A stretch of 5,213 bases of DNA. Origin: Micromonosporaceae bacterium (lineage in GTDB: Bacteria; Actinomycetota; Actinomycetes; Mycobacteriales; Micromonosporaceae). The position numbers were made by a program, and so were the translations under genes. The DNA lies in the NCBI GenBank assembly GCA_017354595.1, contig JAFMQQ010000266.1, positions 1 through 5,213 of the forward strand, given 5' to 3'. Below are positions 1 to 4,582 of the stretch, piece after piece; within the stretch, counting starts at the first letter, position 1, and each line of letters begins with the position of its first letter. The notes below the pieces were generated by a model. That model was not told where the DNA came from and searched no databases. It worked only from the letters and a program-made list of their open reading frames with translations.

Positions 1-663
1 GTCTTCGACCGGTTCGCCGCGGTGTCGGTAGCGGGCGGCCAGCCGGCGGGCGTATGGCAGCGCTTGGGCTACGGCGCGTTCGCGTAGTTCTCGTTTGGAG
101 CGGTGCCCGGCGGGTAGGTCGGCGGCGGCGGCCAGCAGCCGGTGCACCACCTCCGACATGGCACTGGCCGACAGCTCCTCGGGTGGGTACCCGGGCCCGG
201 GATCGTCCCGCCGCGCGCCGTCCACAGTGGACTCTTCGAGGAGCGGCTCCTCGAAGAGCGAGTCATCGAACCCGGCCTCATCGAAGGCCTCTTCATCGGC
301 TGCCTCATCGGCGGCGACACCGGTGCGGGCCGCCCGGGTGCATCCGGCGGCGAGGTCCAGGTGCACACCGAGTCTCTTCGCCGCACCGGCGACCTCCAGG
401 GCCTCCAGTACCGCGCCCCGCGCGGCCACCGCACACAGGTCGCCACCGCGCCGTCGCCGGACTCGCATCGCGTCAAGCAGCCCGGCGATCGCCGCGGCGT
501 CGATCAAGGTCGTGCCGGCCAGGTTCACCACCACGCCGGTACCGGCCGGGACAGCGTCCAGCAGTGCCGCGAGCCGGGGCGCCGTCGCCGCGTCCAGATC
601 CCCGTGGACGTCGAATACGTTCACTCCGTCCACCGCACGGGGGGCCAACCAGAAAGCGATCAC
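1..663 (-). CDS. STAS domain fused to SigB/SigF-family RNA polymerase sigma factor (partial, C-terminus beyond window)
   Basis: The frame is open from GTG 663 to the left edge (221 codons, no stop). Residues about 5-105 read as a STAS domain: a strand ending VFDVHGDLD, helix ATAPRLAALL, strand GVVVNLAG, then LIDAAAIAGLL, where anti-anti-sigma factors carry the phosphorylated Ser/Thr. Residues about 116-165 form an acidic linker (EEAFDEAGFDDSLFEEPLLEES). Residues 168-221 (LPAGHRSKRELRERAVAQ, then LPYARRLAARYRHRGEPVED) match the helices at the start of sigma region 2 in SigB/F/G-type factors; the family then continues with a DL-QV-x-GL segment, here outside the window. The GTG start is chosen because GAGGGAG lies 5 nt upstream (669-675); an in-frame ATG at 702 has no such site and falls inside the proposed promoter. 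Normally the antagonist and sigma factor are separate proteins, so this is an unusual fusion. Inferred role: alternative sigma factor carrying its own anti-sigma-binding domain. The sigma assignment rests on about 55 residues. Confidence 0.8.
   Translation of the reverse strand, partial: MIAFWLAPRAVDGVNVFDVHGDLDAATAPRLAALLDAVPAGTGVVVNLAGTTLIDAAAIAGLLDAMRVRRRRGGDLCAVAARGAVLEALEVAGAAKRLGVHLDLAAGCTRAARTGVAADEAADEEAFDEAGFDDSLFEEPLLEESTVDGARRDDPGPGYPPEELSASAMSEVVHRLLAAAADLPAGHRSKRELRERAVAQALPYARRLAARYRHRGEPVED
232..258. repeat. Perfect 12-bp inverted repeat with 3-bp spacer inside the acidic linker of the STAS-sigma gene
   Basis: CTCTTCGAGGAG (232-243), CGG, CTCCTCGAAGAG (247-258). It encodes LFEE-P-LLEE on the minus strand, and the Leu/Phe and Glu codons are mutually complementary, which may fully explain the symmetry. 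It could still form a stable 12-bp hairpin in the mRNA between the STAS and sigma parts. Confidence 0.7.
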
Positions 664-668
664 CGTCT

Positions 669-675
669 CTCCCTC
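669..675 (-). promoter_or_regulatory. Ribosome binding site deciding the GTG start of the STAS-sigma gene
   Basis: GAGGGAG on the minus strand sits 5 nt before GTG 663. No comparable purine-rich site precedes the in-frame ATG at 702, so the shorter protein is preferred. The shorter form still contains the whole STAS core. Confidence 0.6.
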
Positions 676-700
676 TCGTCGCGCCACCAGTGTCCCGCCC

Positions 701-726
701 ATGCCCAGAAGTGGGAGTTGCAAAAC
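701..726 (-). promoter_or_regulatory. Candidate SigB/SigF-type promoter of the STAS-sigma gene
   Basis: The minus strand reads GTTT (726-723), 16 bp, GGGCAT (706-701). The actinobacterial SigB/SigF consensus is about GNNT or GTTT, 14-16 bp, GGGTAC/T, so there is one mismatch in the -10. Initiation would fall near 693-694, giving a leader of about 30 nt that includes the GAGGGAG ribosome site. This fits autoregulation by the encoded sigma factor or control by a relative; that is inference. Confidence 0.45.
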
Positions 727-853
727 GCAATCGGACAAACATTTTGTGATGGCGCGATGACGGAAAGTTTGCCGCCCGAGTTGGGGCAATGTCTGACGGA
801 TATCTACGGCCGAGTCGCTGGTTCAGGCGCCCCCGACCGGGGAAGATTGCGGC
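703..853. promoter_or_regulatory. Divergent intergenic region between the STAS-sigma gene and the anti-sigma-like ATPase
   Basis: This non-coding stretch carries the minus-strand promoter candidate and an AT-richer patch at about 721-746 bounded by CAAAA (721-725) and TTTTG (742-746), a short imperfect dyad. No convincing housekeeping or SigB-type promoter was found for the plus-strand gene; GTTT at 767-770 lies only 12-13 bp before GGGGCA/GGGCAA. The arrangement would allow joint control of both genes, but no operator can be named. Confidence 0.4.
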
Positions 854-1480
854 ATGCGAAAGCCTCAGAGTGCCGGCCGGATCACCGGGCGTGGGGCCTC
901 GTCTACCCGGGCCGCAGTCAGCTGGACGGCCGCCGCCGGCCAGAAGGCCGCGCCGGACCAGCGGTCGGTGGTCAACCAGCAGCTGGCGCCGGTACCCGAA
1001 TCGATCATCGTCGGCCGGTGGATCGCCGAGCGCGCCTGCCGGCAGTGGCGGTTGGCGGGTGCGCTTCGCGAGGTCCGGCAGGTGGTCACCGAGCTGCTGG
1101 CCAACGCGGTGCAGCACGCCGGCACCCCGATGGTCCTGACGGTGAGCTACCGCGAGCCGTGGGTGATGGTCGCGGTGCGGGACGGCTGCCCGGCGCTGCC
1201 CCGACGGGTACTGCCCGGCAAGCGCAGCTCCGCCGGGCGCGGACTGCTCCTGGTCGACGCGTTCGCACATGCCTGGGGATCGGCGCGGGCCGCAGACGGC
1301 AAGGTGGTCTGGGCGACGATCGCCGCACGACCGGTCGCCGGCGGGCGGGCGGTCCCCCGCACCGGCGTCGCGACCGCCAGCCGTCCCGGAATCCCATTTG
1401 CCGGCCGCCTCAAGCAGGGTGTCCCGCCCGAGGGCCACCCCGCGACGGTCAATGCACGATCATTCCGGTCAGCTGGGTAG
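854..1480 (+). CDS. RsbW-like anti-sigma factor kinase / GHKL-fold ATP-binding protein
   Basis: A 208-residue protein with an HATPase_c_2-type domain at about 45-158. The N box is VTELLANAVQHA (E80, N84, H88), the G1 region is VAVRDGCPALP (D110, G111), and the G2 region is SAGRGLLLVDAFA (G128, G130). The segment GKVVWATI closes the domain. In RsbW/SpoIIAB-type proteins this fold binds ATP, sequesters a sigma factor and phosphorylates a STAS antagonist; many actinobacterial homologues have no tested target. The N-terminal 45 residues and the Pro/Arg/Gly-rich last 50 look disordered and extend it beyond the usual 140-150 residues. No PP2C phosphatase, PAS or GAF domain is attached. ATG 854 has GGGGA about 10 nt upstream. 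It lies divergent to the STAS-sigma gene, which makes that protein its natural candidate partner. The end overlaps the convergent gene by 32 bp. Confidence 0.8.
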   Translation: MRKPQSAGRITGRGASSTRAAVSWTAAAGQKAAPDQRSVVNQQLAPVPESIIVGRWIAERACRQWRLAGALREVRQVVTELLANAVQHAGTPMVLTVSYREPWVMVAVRDGCPALPRRVLPGKRSSAGRGLLLVDAFAHAWGSARAADGKVVWATIAARPVAGGRAVPRTGVATASRPGIPFAGRLKQGVPPEGHPATVNARSFRSAG

Positions 1481-2798
1481 CCTCGCTCAGCAGCCGCACC
1501 GCGGTGGGTACCGGCAGCGGCGATGGCGGCGGGTCGTCGTCCGGGTGCCGGCCGAGCACCTCGGTCGCCCGGTCCACCGGTACCCGGCCCCACGGGTACA
1601 CCCGTGCCGCCCGCTCGTCGATCGTCCCGCGTACCGCGGCGAAGCCGGTCACTGCCTCGAGATCGCCGAGGCCGGCCAGCTCGGCCCGGTGCTGCCCGGG
1701 CGGGTCGACCAGTAGGTCGATGTGCCGGTACGGTCGGCTGCCGGCCAGCCACCAGGTGAGCTCCTCGACCGGTTCCCGCCCGGTGTCCGGCAGCCAGTAG
1801 GGCACCAGCCCCGCGCGTACCACCTGGGCCGGGTCGAGCAACCGTCCACACTCGACAGCCAGCCGGTCGCCCGCCTTGCCCGCCCCGCGTAGCCACTCCC
1901 GGTACACGTCGGCGACCGCACCGCTGAACACCTCGGCCCGGCTGAAGGTGACCCGGTACAACGGCTGGTCCCGGTCGGCGGCCCAGTGCCGCAGGCTCTC
2001 CGCGAAGCCGGCGCTGATCGCCTGCGCGGTCTGCCCACTCACCCAGCCGCCCGCATCCCGTACCAGCACCAGCGCCGCGTCCGGGCGCAGCCGGCTGGCC
2101 AGGAACCAGGTGTACGCCTCGGGCAGCGCCCGCCAGCGCACCGCCAGGGTGGCGGTGGTACCGGGCGCCCGCGGCGCTGCGACCACATGCCGGACCGCCA
2201 CCTCCGGGTTGCCGGCCGCGATCCGGCTGCCCGCGGTGGCAGCCCGCATCAGCGCGGCCGTCGGGTCGCCGGCACTGCTGTCCCGCACGCTCCCGGCGCT
2301 CGGGCGGCCGACGCTCAGTCCACCGTGGACGCTGAGGCCGCGGGCGCTGGAACCCTTCGAGACGTCCAGCCCCGCGCCGGTATCCGATCCGTCGGTGTCC
2401 CATCCGCCGGTGGAATCCCGGCCGGACGCATCCCGGCCGGAAGCAATGGCGAGGTCGAAGGCGCCGGGCAGCCAGGGAGCGCCGAGCGCCACCGCCAGGT
2501 GCGCCGCCGCGCCGTGCGGCGACCCGAGCACCACCGCGGGATAGTCCTCGCCGGGGTACATCCGCACCACGGCCTGCGCCACCCGTTCCGCGTCCACCCG
2601 GTCCAGATCGGTACCGCACAGCGGTACGCCACGTAGGGCGCCGCCCCGGTCCCGGCGCAGCAACCGGCGCCACCACGCCTGCCGTGCGCCGCTACCGGGC
2701 AGCGCCCTGGCCGCGCCGTCCAGCAGGGCGCCCACGGTACCGCCGGCGCTGAGCAGGCGGGTACCCGACAGGGACCCGACTGCTCGCGCTCCACTCAC
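1449..2798 (-). CDS. Conserved-type hypothetical protein, 449 residues, function unknown
   Basis: I do not recognise a named function. The N-terminal part has an alpha/beta look: residues 86-111 (YPAVVLGSPHGAAAHLAVAL, then GAPWLP) resemble a strand, a GSPHGA turn and a helix, as in Rossmann-like or hydrolase folds. This recalls uncharacterised actinobacterial proteins with a similar GSPNGA-type segment, recollection only. A low-complexity Gly/Ser/Asp insert (about 118-178) follows. The rest includes VRWRALPEAYTWFLASRLRP (219-238), ALVLVRDAGGW (242-252) and a Trp/Pro-rich C-terminal part (YWLPDTG, LTWWLAG, YPWGRVP). No transmembrane segment or clear signal peptide is seen; soluble cytoplasmic is likely. 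The start is GTG 2798, 22 bp after the CBS gene stop, with only a weak GGCGGG-like ribosome site; GTG codons slightly inside remain possible. Likely cotranscribed with the CBS gene. Its last 32 bp overlap the end of the convergent ATPase gene. Confidence 0.75.
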   Translation of the reverse strand: MSGARAVGSLSGTRLLSAGGTVGALLDGAARALPGSGARQAWWRRLLRRDRGGALRGVPLCGTDLDRVDAERVAQAVVRMYPGEDYPAVVLGSPHGAAAHLAVALGAPWLPGAFDLAIASGRDASGRDSTGGWDTDGSDTGAGLDVSKGSSARGLSVHGGLSVGRPSAGSVRDSSAGDPTAALMRAATAGSRIAAGNPEVAVRHVVAAPRAPGTTATLAVRWRALPEAYTWFLASRLRPDAALVLVRDAGGWVSGQTAQAISAGFAESLRHWAADRDQPLYRVTFSRAEVFSGAVADVYREWLRGAGKAGDRLAVECGRLLDPAQVVRAGLVPYWLPDTGREPVEELTWWLAGSRPYRHIDLLVDPPGQHRAELAGLGDLEAVTGFAAVRGTIDERAARVYPWGRVPVDRATEVLGRHPDDDPPPSPLPVPTAVRLLSEATQLTGMIVH

Positions 2799-2820
2799 CG
2801 GCCCGCCCGTCGCCGTACCG

Positions 2821-3237
2821 TCAGTTGTTCGGCTCCGCCGCGCTGATCTCGGCGAGTGCGGAGTCCTCGTCGCGATCCAGTGCCGCGTCGCTGAGGCTGA
2901 TCACACCGACCAGCCCGCCGCCGTCGACGACCGGCAGCCGGCGGATCGCATACTGCCGCATCAGGGTGATCGCCCGCCGCACGTCATCCTCGGGGGTGAC
3001 GGTGATCGGGTCCCCGCTGCAGACCGTGCCGACCGGGGTATCCGCCGGGAGGTGCTCCGCGGCCACCCCGCGAACGACGATGTCCCGGTCGGTGATGATG
3101 CCCCGCACCGTCCCGTTCTCGGCGACGATGACGTCGCCGATGTCCGCGTCCCGCATCAGCTGCGCCGCCTCGATGAGAGTGGCATCGGTCGGTACCGTGA
3201 CCGGCTCGGCCATCAGATCGCGAACCTTGTCCGCCAT
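2821..3237 (-). CDS. Tandem CBS-domain protein
   Basis: A 138-residue protein made almost only of two CBS domains. CBS1 is at about 5-60 (KVRDLMAEPVTVPTDATL to VRGIITDRDIVVRGVA) and CBS2 at about 70-124 (VGTVCSGDPITVTPEDDV to IRRLPVVDGGGLVGVISLSD). The G-I-I-T-D-R-D and R-R-L-P-V-V-D signatures are typical. Such stand-alone Bateman modules usually bind adenine nucleotides and act as cytoplasmic sensors; the ligand and partner here are unknown. The ATG at 3237 is chosen because AAAGGGG lies about 8 nt upstream and because the domain starts a few residues later. The frame stays open back to about 3483, but that extension would run through the promoter and shows no domain. First gene of a probable two-gene operon; the next gene starts 22 bp after the stop. 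Tandem-CBS proteins are often part of stress regulons in actinobacteria, which agrees with the SigB-type promoter. Confidence 0.92.
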   Translation of the reverse strand: MADKVRDLMAEPVTVPTDATLIEAAQLMRDADIGDVIVAENGTVRGIITDRDIVVRGVAAEHLPADTPVGTVCSGDPITVTPEDDVRRAITLMRQYAIRRLPVVDGGGLVGVISLSDAALDRDEDSALAEISAAEPNN

Positions 3238-3264
3238 CGCCCGCCCCTTTCGTCGGTGCGCCTG

Positions 3265-3289
3265 GTACCCGGACCTCCTGCAGCGAAAC
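3265..3289 (-). promoter_or_regulatory. SigB/SigF-type promoter of the CBS gene
   Basis: The minus strand reads GTTT (3289-3286), 15 bp, GGGTAC (3270-3265), a full match to the actinobacterial stress-sigma consensus GNNT/GTTT, 14-16 bp, GGGTAC/T. Initiation near 3258 would leave about a 20-nt leader containing AAAGGGG before ATG 3237. GGTACC is common in this window, which raises the chance of fortuitous -10 matches, but the -35, spacing and leader all fit. Confidence 0.6.
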
Positions 3290-3305
3290 GCCGTCGCTCT
3301 CAGTC

Positions 3306-3322
3306 CCCGGTCAGCGACCGGG
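3306..3322. repeat. Inverted repeat upstream of the CBS promoter
   Basis: CCCGGTC (3306-3312), AGC, GACCGGG (3316-3322): a perfect 7-bp dyad beginning 17 bp upstream of the CBS gene -35 element. Size and position suit a regulator binding site. There is no second copy to confirm it, and GC-rich DNA produces such dyads by chance. Confidence 0.4.
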
Positions 3323-3382
3323 TGTGCCACCTTGAAGCGATCTTGGGTACGCGCTCGTTGACCTGGGTAGTGGGGGGCGTCC

Positions 3383-3411
3383 ATGCATGGAGCCGATGGA
3401 GCCGCATGCAT
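3383..3411. repeat. ATGCATG / CATGCAT inverted repeat before the small hypothetical gene
   Basis: ATGCATG (3383-3389) and CATGCAT (3405-3411) are perfect 7-bp arms separated by 15 bp. The arm centres are 22 bp apart, about two helical turns. The spacer also holds a direct repeat of GGAGCCG. It lies 17 bp upstream of GTG 3428, where a repressor or a 5' UTR hairpin could act. No function is proven. Confidence 0.4.
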
Positions 3412-3417
3412 CGAGCC

Positions 3418-3422
3418 GGAGG
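3418..3422 (+). promoter_or_regulatory. Strong ribosome binding site deciding the GTG start at 3428
   Basis: GGAGG, 5 nt before GTG 3428, is the best Shine-Dalgarno match in the window. It outweighs the in-frame ATG at 3383, which begins inside the inverted repeat. Confidence 0.7.
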
Positions 3423-3427
3423 TGACT

Positions 3428-3901
3428 GTGGAGACGATCCAGGATTTCGTCAACCGTACGAAGGGCCCGCTTATCCCATACATCGACGCGTGGTACCCGT
3501 GGGTCTATGCGCACCACTACCTGCGCTCGGAGATCGAAGGGCTGCCGGACGATGTGGGCTCGTTCGGACCGCGTCTGACGCCGGATGAGGCGGTGGAGCT
3601 GATCCAGTTCTGGTGTGGGCTGACCGGCGAGAGCATTGAGGGCTCGGCCCGGGCGCTGGCCGACGCGTACCTGCTGCGGTGGGGGATGGTTCGCAAGCAG
3701 GCGTCGGTACCGGCGCAGATCACTGCCGGCCGGCACCCGCGGCCGGCGATCAGTTCGCGCCCCGCGGCGGTGGCCGTACCGCCGGTCGAGGACGCGCGGA
3801 TGGCGAAGCGTGCGGGTCGGACCCGCCCGGCGCGGGGGGTGGCCAAGAACCCGCCGGCGCCCGAGCCGCAGCCGGCCGGCGCGCAGCGGATGGTGGGCTA
3901 G
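3428..3901 (+). CDS. Small hypothetical protein with aromatic-rich helical domain and basic disordered tail
   Basis: Not recognised. From GTG 3428 it has 157 residues. Residues 1-90 look globular and helical: METIQDFVNRTKGPLIPYID, then AWYPWVYAHHYLRSEIEGLP, a turn with LTPDEAVELIQFWCGLTGES, and ALADAYLLRWGMVRKQ. Eight aromatic or His residues lie within positions 18-31. Residues 91-157 are rich in Pro, Ala, Arg and Lys (MAKRAGRTRPARG, then NPPAPEPQPAG) and look disordered and positively charged; nucleic acid binding is conceivable but unproven. No signal peptide or transmembrane helix is evident. It is divergent from the CBS gene across 190 bp and convergent with the next gene, so it is a single-gene unit. 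A weak GGGT, 16 bp, GGGTAG pair (3345-3370) and TTGACC at 3358-3363 could be promoter parts. The coding call rests on the strong ribosome site, coherent frame use and the clean stop just before the repeat array. Confidence 0.75.
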   Translation: METIQDFVNRTKGPLIPYIDAWYPWVYAHHYLRSEIEGLPDDVGSFGPRLTPDEAVELIQFWCGLTGESIEGSARALADAYLLRWGMVRKQASVPAQITAGRHPRPAISSRPAAVAVPPVEDARMAKRAGRTRPARGVAKNPPAPEPQPAGAQRMVG

Positions 3902-3903
3902 GC

Positions 3904-4032
3904 AGTTGCGCGCGTGTAGCGCGCCGGCGGCTCCGGTAGTTGCGCGCGTGTAGCGCGCCGGCGGCTCCGGTAGTTGCGCGCGTGTAGCGCGCCGGCGGCT
4001 CCGGTAGTTGCGCGCGTGTAGCGCGCCGGCGG
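3904..4032. repeat. 34-bp tandem repeat array, 3.8 copies, between convergent genes; probable bidirectional terminator
   Basis: Units begin at 3904, 3938, 3972 and 4006. The first three are identical 34-mers; the fourth is cut after 27 bp. Each unit starts AGTTGCGCGCGTGTAGCGCG and contains the hairpin GCGCGC-GTGTA-GCGCGC (6-bp stem, 5-nt loop), followed by CCGGCGG. The array begins 2 bp after the stop of the upstream gene (3901) and ends directly against the stop of the convergent gene (4033), so it fills the gap. Four stem-loops in tandem could stop transcription from both sides. There is no U tract, as is usual in high-GC actinobacteria. The perfect identity points to recent slippage or duplication. 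It is not a CRISPR because no spacers exist. Confidence 0.9.
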
Positions 4033-4476
4033 TTAGGTCTCCTGCACCGGCTCGCGCAGCCGGGCTCCGGAGCGGAGCCGGTCCGGGTCGACCTCGCGCT
4101 GCGGGTTGCGGCGCAGGTACTCCTCTTCGAGTTCTGCGGTGCGTTCGTCATGCCGGGCCAGTGCCTGTTCCGAGCCGTGCCGGAAGGTCTGCTCCCGGGT
4201 CTGGTGCAGGTGGGTCACCTCGCGGGACAGGTCGTCGTCGGTCAGCTGGTTGGCGGGTACCCCGAGATCCGCCCGTACCCGGTCCTGATCGGCGACGACG
4301 AGCACCTCGGTCACCTCGACGAGCGAGTACTCGCCCTCGGGTAGCCGGTCCAGCGCCGCGACCACGTCGGGTGCCGCGCCCGCGGCGACCGCGTGCCGGT
4401 GGATGGTGTCCCGGGTGAGCCGCTCCTGGCCGACGTACACCTCTTCGAGGAGTTCGCTGATCTGCATCTGGGCCAT
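4033..4476 (-). CDS. DUF6158-like hypothetical protein with an N-terminal DUF2795-like segment
   Basis: A 147-residue acidic, helical, cytoplasmic protein. Residues 1-62 (ISELLEEVYVG, DVVAALDRLPEGEYSLVEVT) recall small DUF2795-type domains in which a helix is followed by LP-x-x-x-Y and a valine/leucine-rich helix. Residues 76-131 (NQLTDDDLSREVTHLHQTRE, QTFRHGSEQALARHDERTAE, LEEEYLRRNPQREVDP) match from memory the actinobacterial DUF6158 pattern L-T-D-x-x-L-x-R-E, H-x-T-R, F-x-H-G-S, E-x-E-Y-L-R-R. No biochemical role is known for either. The ATG at 4476 has no clear ribosome site; GGGTAC at 4492-4487, with GAGT 16 bp upstream, is a weak SigB-like promoter that would make the transcript nearly leaderless. 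The stop abuts the 34-bp repeat array. It is divergent from the kinase gene with 106 bp between them. The family names are recollection and were not searched. Confidence 0.75.
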   Translation of the reverse strand: MAQMQISELLEEVYVGQERLTRDTIHRHAVAAGAAPDVVAALDRLPEGEYSLVEVTEVLVVADQDRVRADLGVPANQLTDDDLSREVTHLHQTREQTFRHGSEQALARHDERTAELEEEYLRRNPQREVDPDRLRSGARLREPVQET

Positions 4477-4548
4477 GGCCCGGCCCGTACCCGCGGCGCC
4501 GACCGGTCACTCCACCCGGGCCACTCCGCTTGGCGCTGGCAGCCGGGC

Positions 4549-4573
4549 GGTTGGTGCCGGCGTCACGGGGTAC
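4549..4573 (+). promoter_or_regulatory. Possible SigB/SigF-type promoter of the PfkB kinase gene (leaderless)
   Basis: GGTT (4549-4552), 15 bp, GGGTAC (4568-4573) fits the loose stress-sigma consensus. Initiation would fall at about 4580-4583, at or beside the ATG (4583), implying a leaderless mRNA, which is common in actinobacteria. The start codon also lacks a good Shine-Dalgarno site. Because GGTACC is abundant in this DNA, a chance match is a real alternative. Confidence 0.35.
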
Positions 4574-4582
4574 CGGGGCAGC

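Noticed and set aside
700..702. ATG start for the STAS-sigma protein
   Set aside because: It is in frame but has no ribosome site and overlaps the -10 candidate; GTG 663 has GAGGGAG at ideal spacing.
821..844. SigB-type promoter GTTC-N14-GGGGAA for the ATPase gene
   Set aside because: Poor -10 match, and the start would fall at or after ATG 854 with the ribosome site used up as the -10.
473..1438. Minus-strand frame of 321 codons across the divergent intergenic region
   Set aside because: It runs antisense to the ATPase gene and out of frame with the STAS-sigma gene; composition is shadow-like.
142..1800. Very long plus-strand open frame of about 552 codons
   Set aside because: Arg/Pro/Gly-rich translation without domains. 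It crosses the STAS-sigma gene, the ATPase gene and the start of the minus-strand 449-residue gene in wrong frames; typical of shadow frames in high-GC DNA.
1147..2676. Minus-strand open frame of about 509 codons overlapping the 449-residue gene
   Set aside because: Low-complexity Arg/Gly/Ala translation. The adjacent frame at 1449-2798 gives coherent hydrophobic strands and helices, starts 22 bp after the CBS gene and ends beside the ATPase stop.
3238..3483. N-terminal extension of the CBS protein to an ATG at 3483
   Set aside because: It would translate through the SigB-type promoter and its own ribosome site; both CBS domains fit entirely after ATG 3237.
3904..4032. CRISPR array
   Set aside because: The units are directly adjacent with no unique spacers and there are no cas genes; it is a plain tandem repeat.
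4441..4452. CTCTTCGAGGAG, identical to one arm of the linker inverted repeat at 232-243
   Set aside because: Both encode Leu/Glu-rich protein on the minus strand; shared codons explain the match and no second arm is present.
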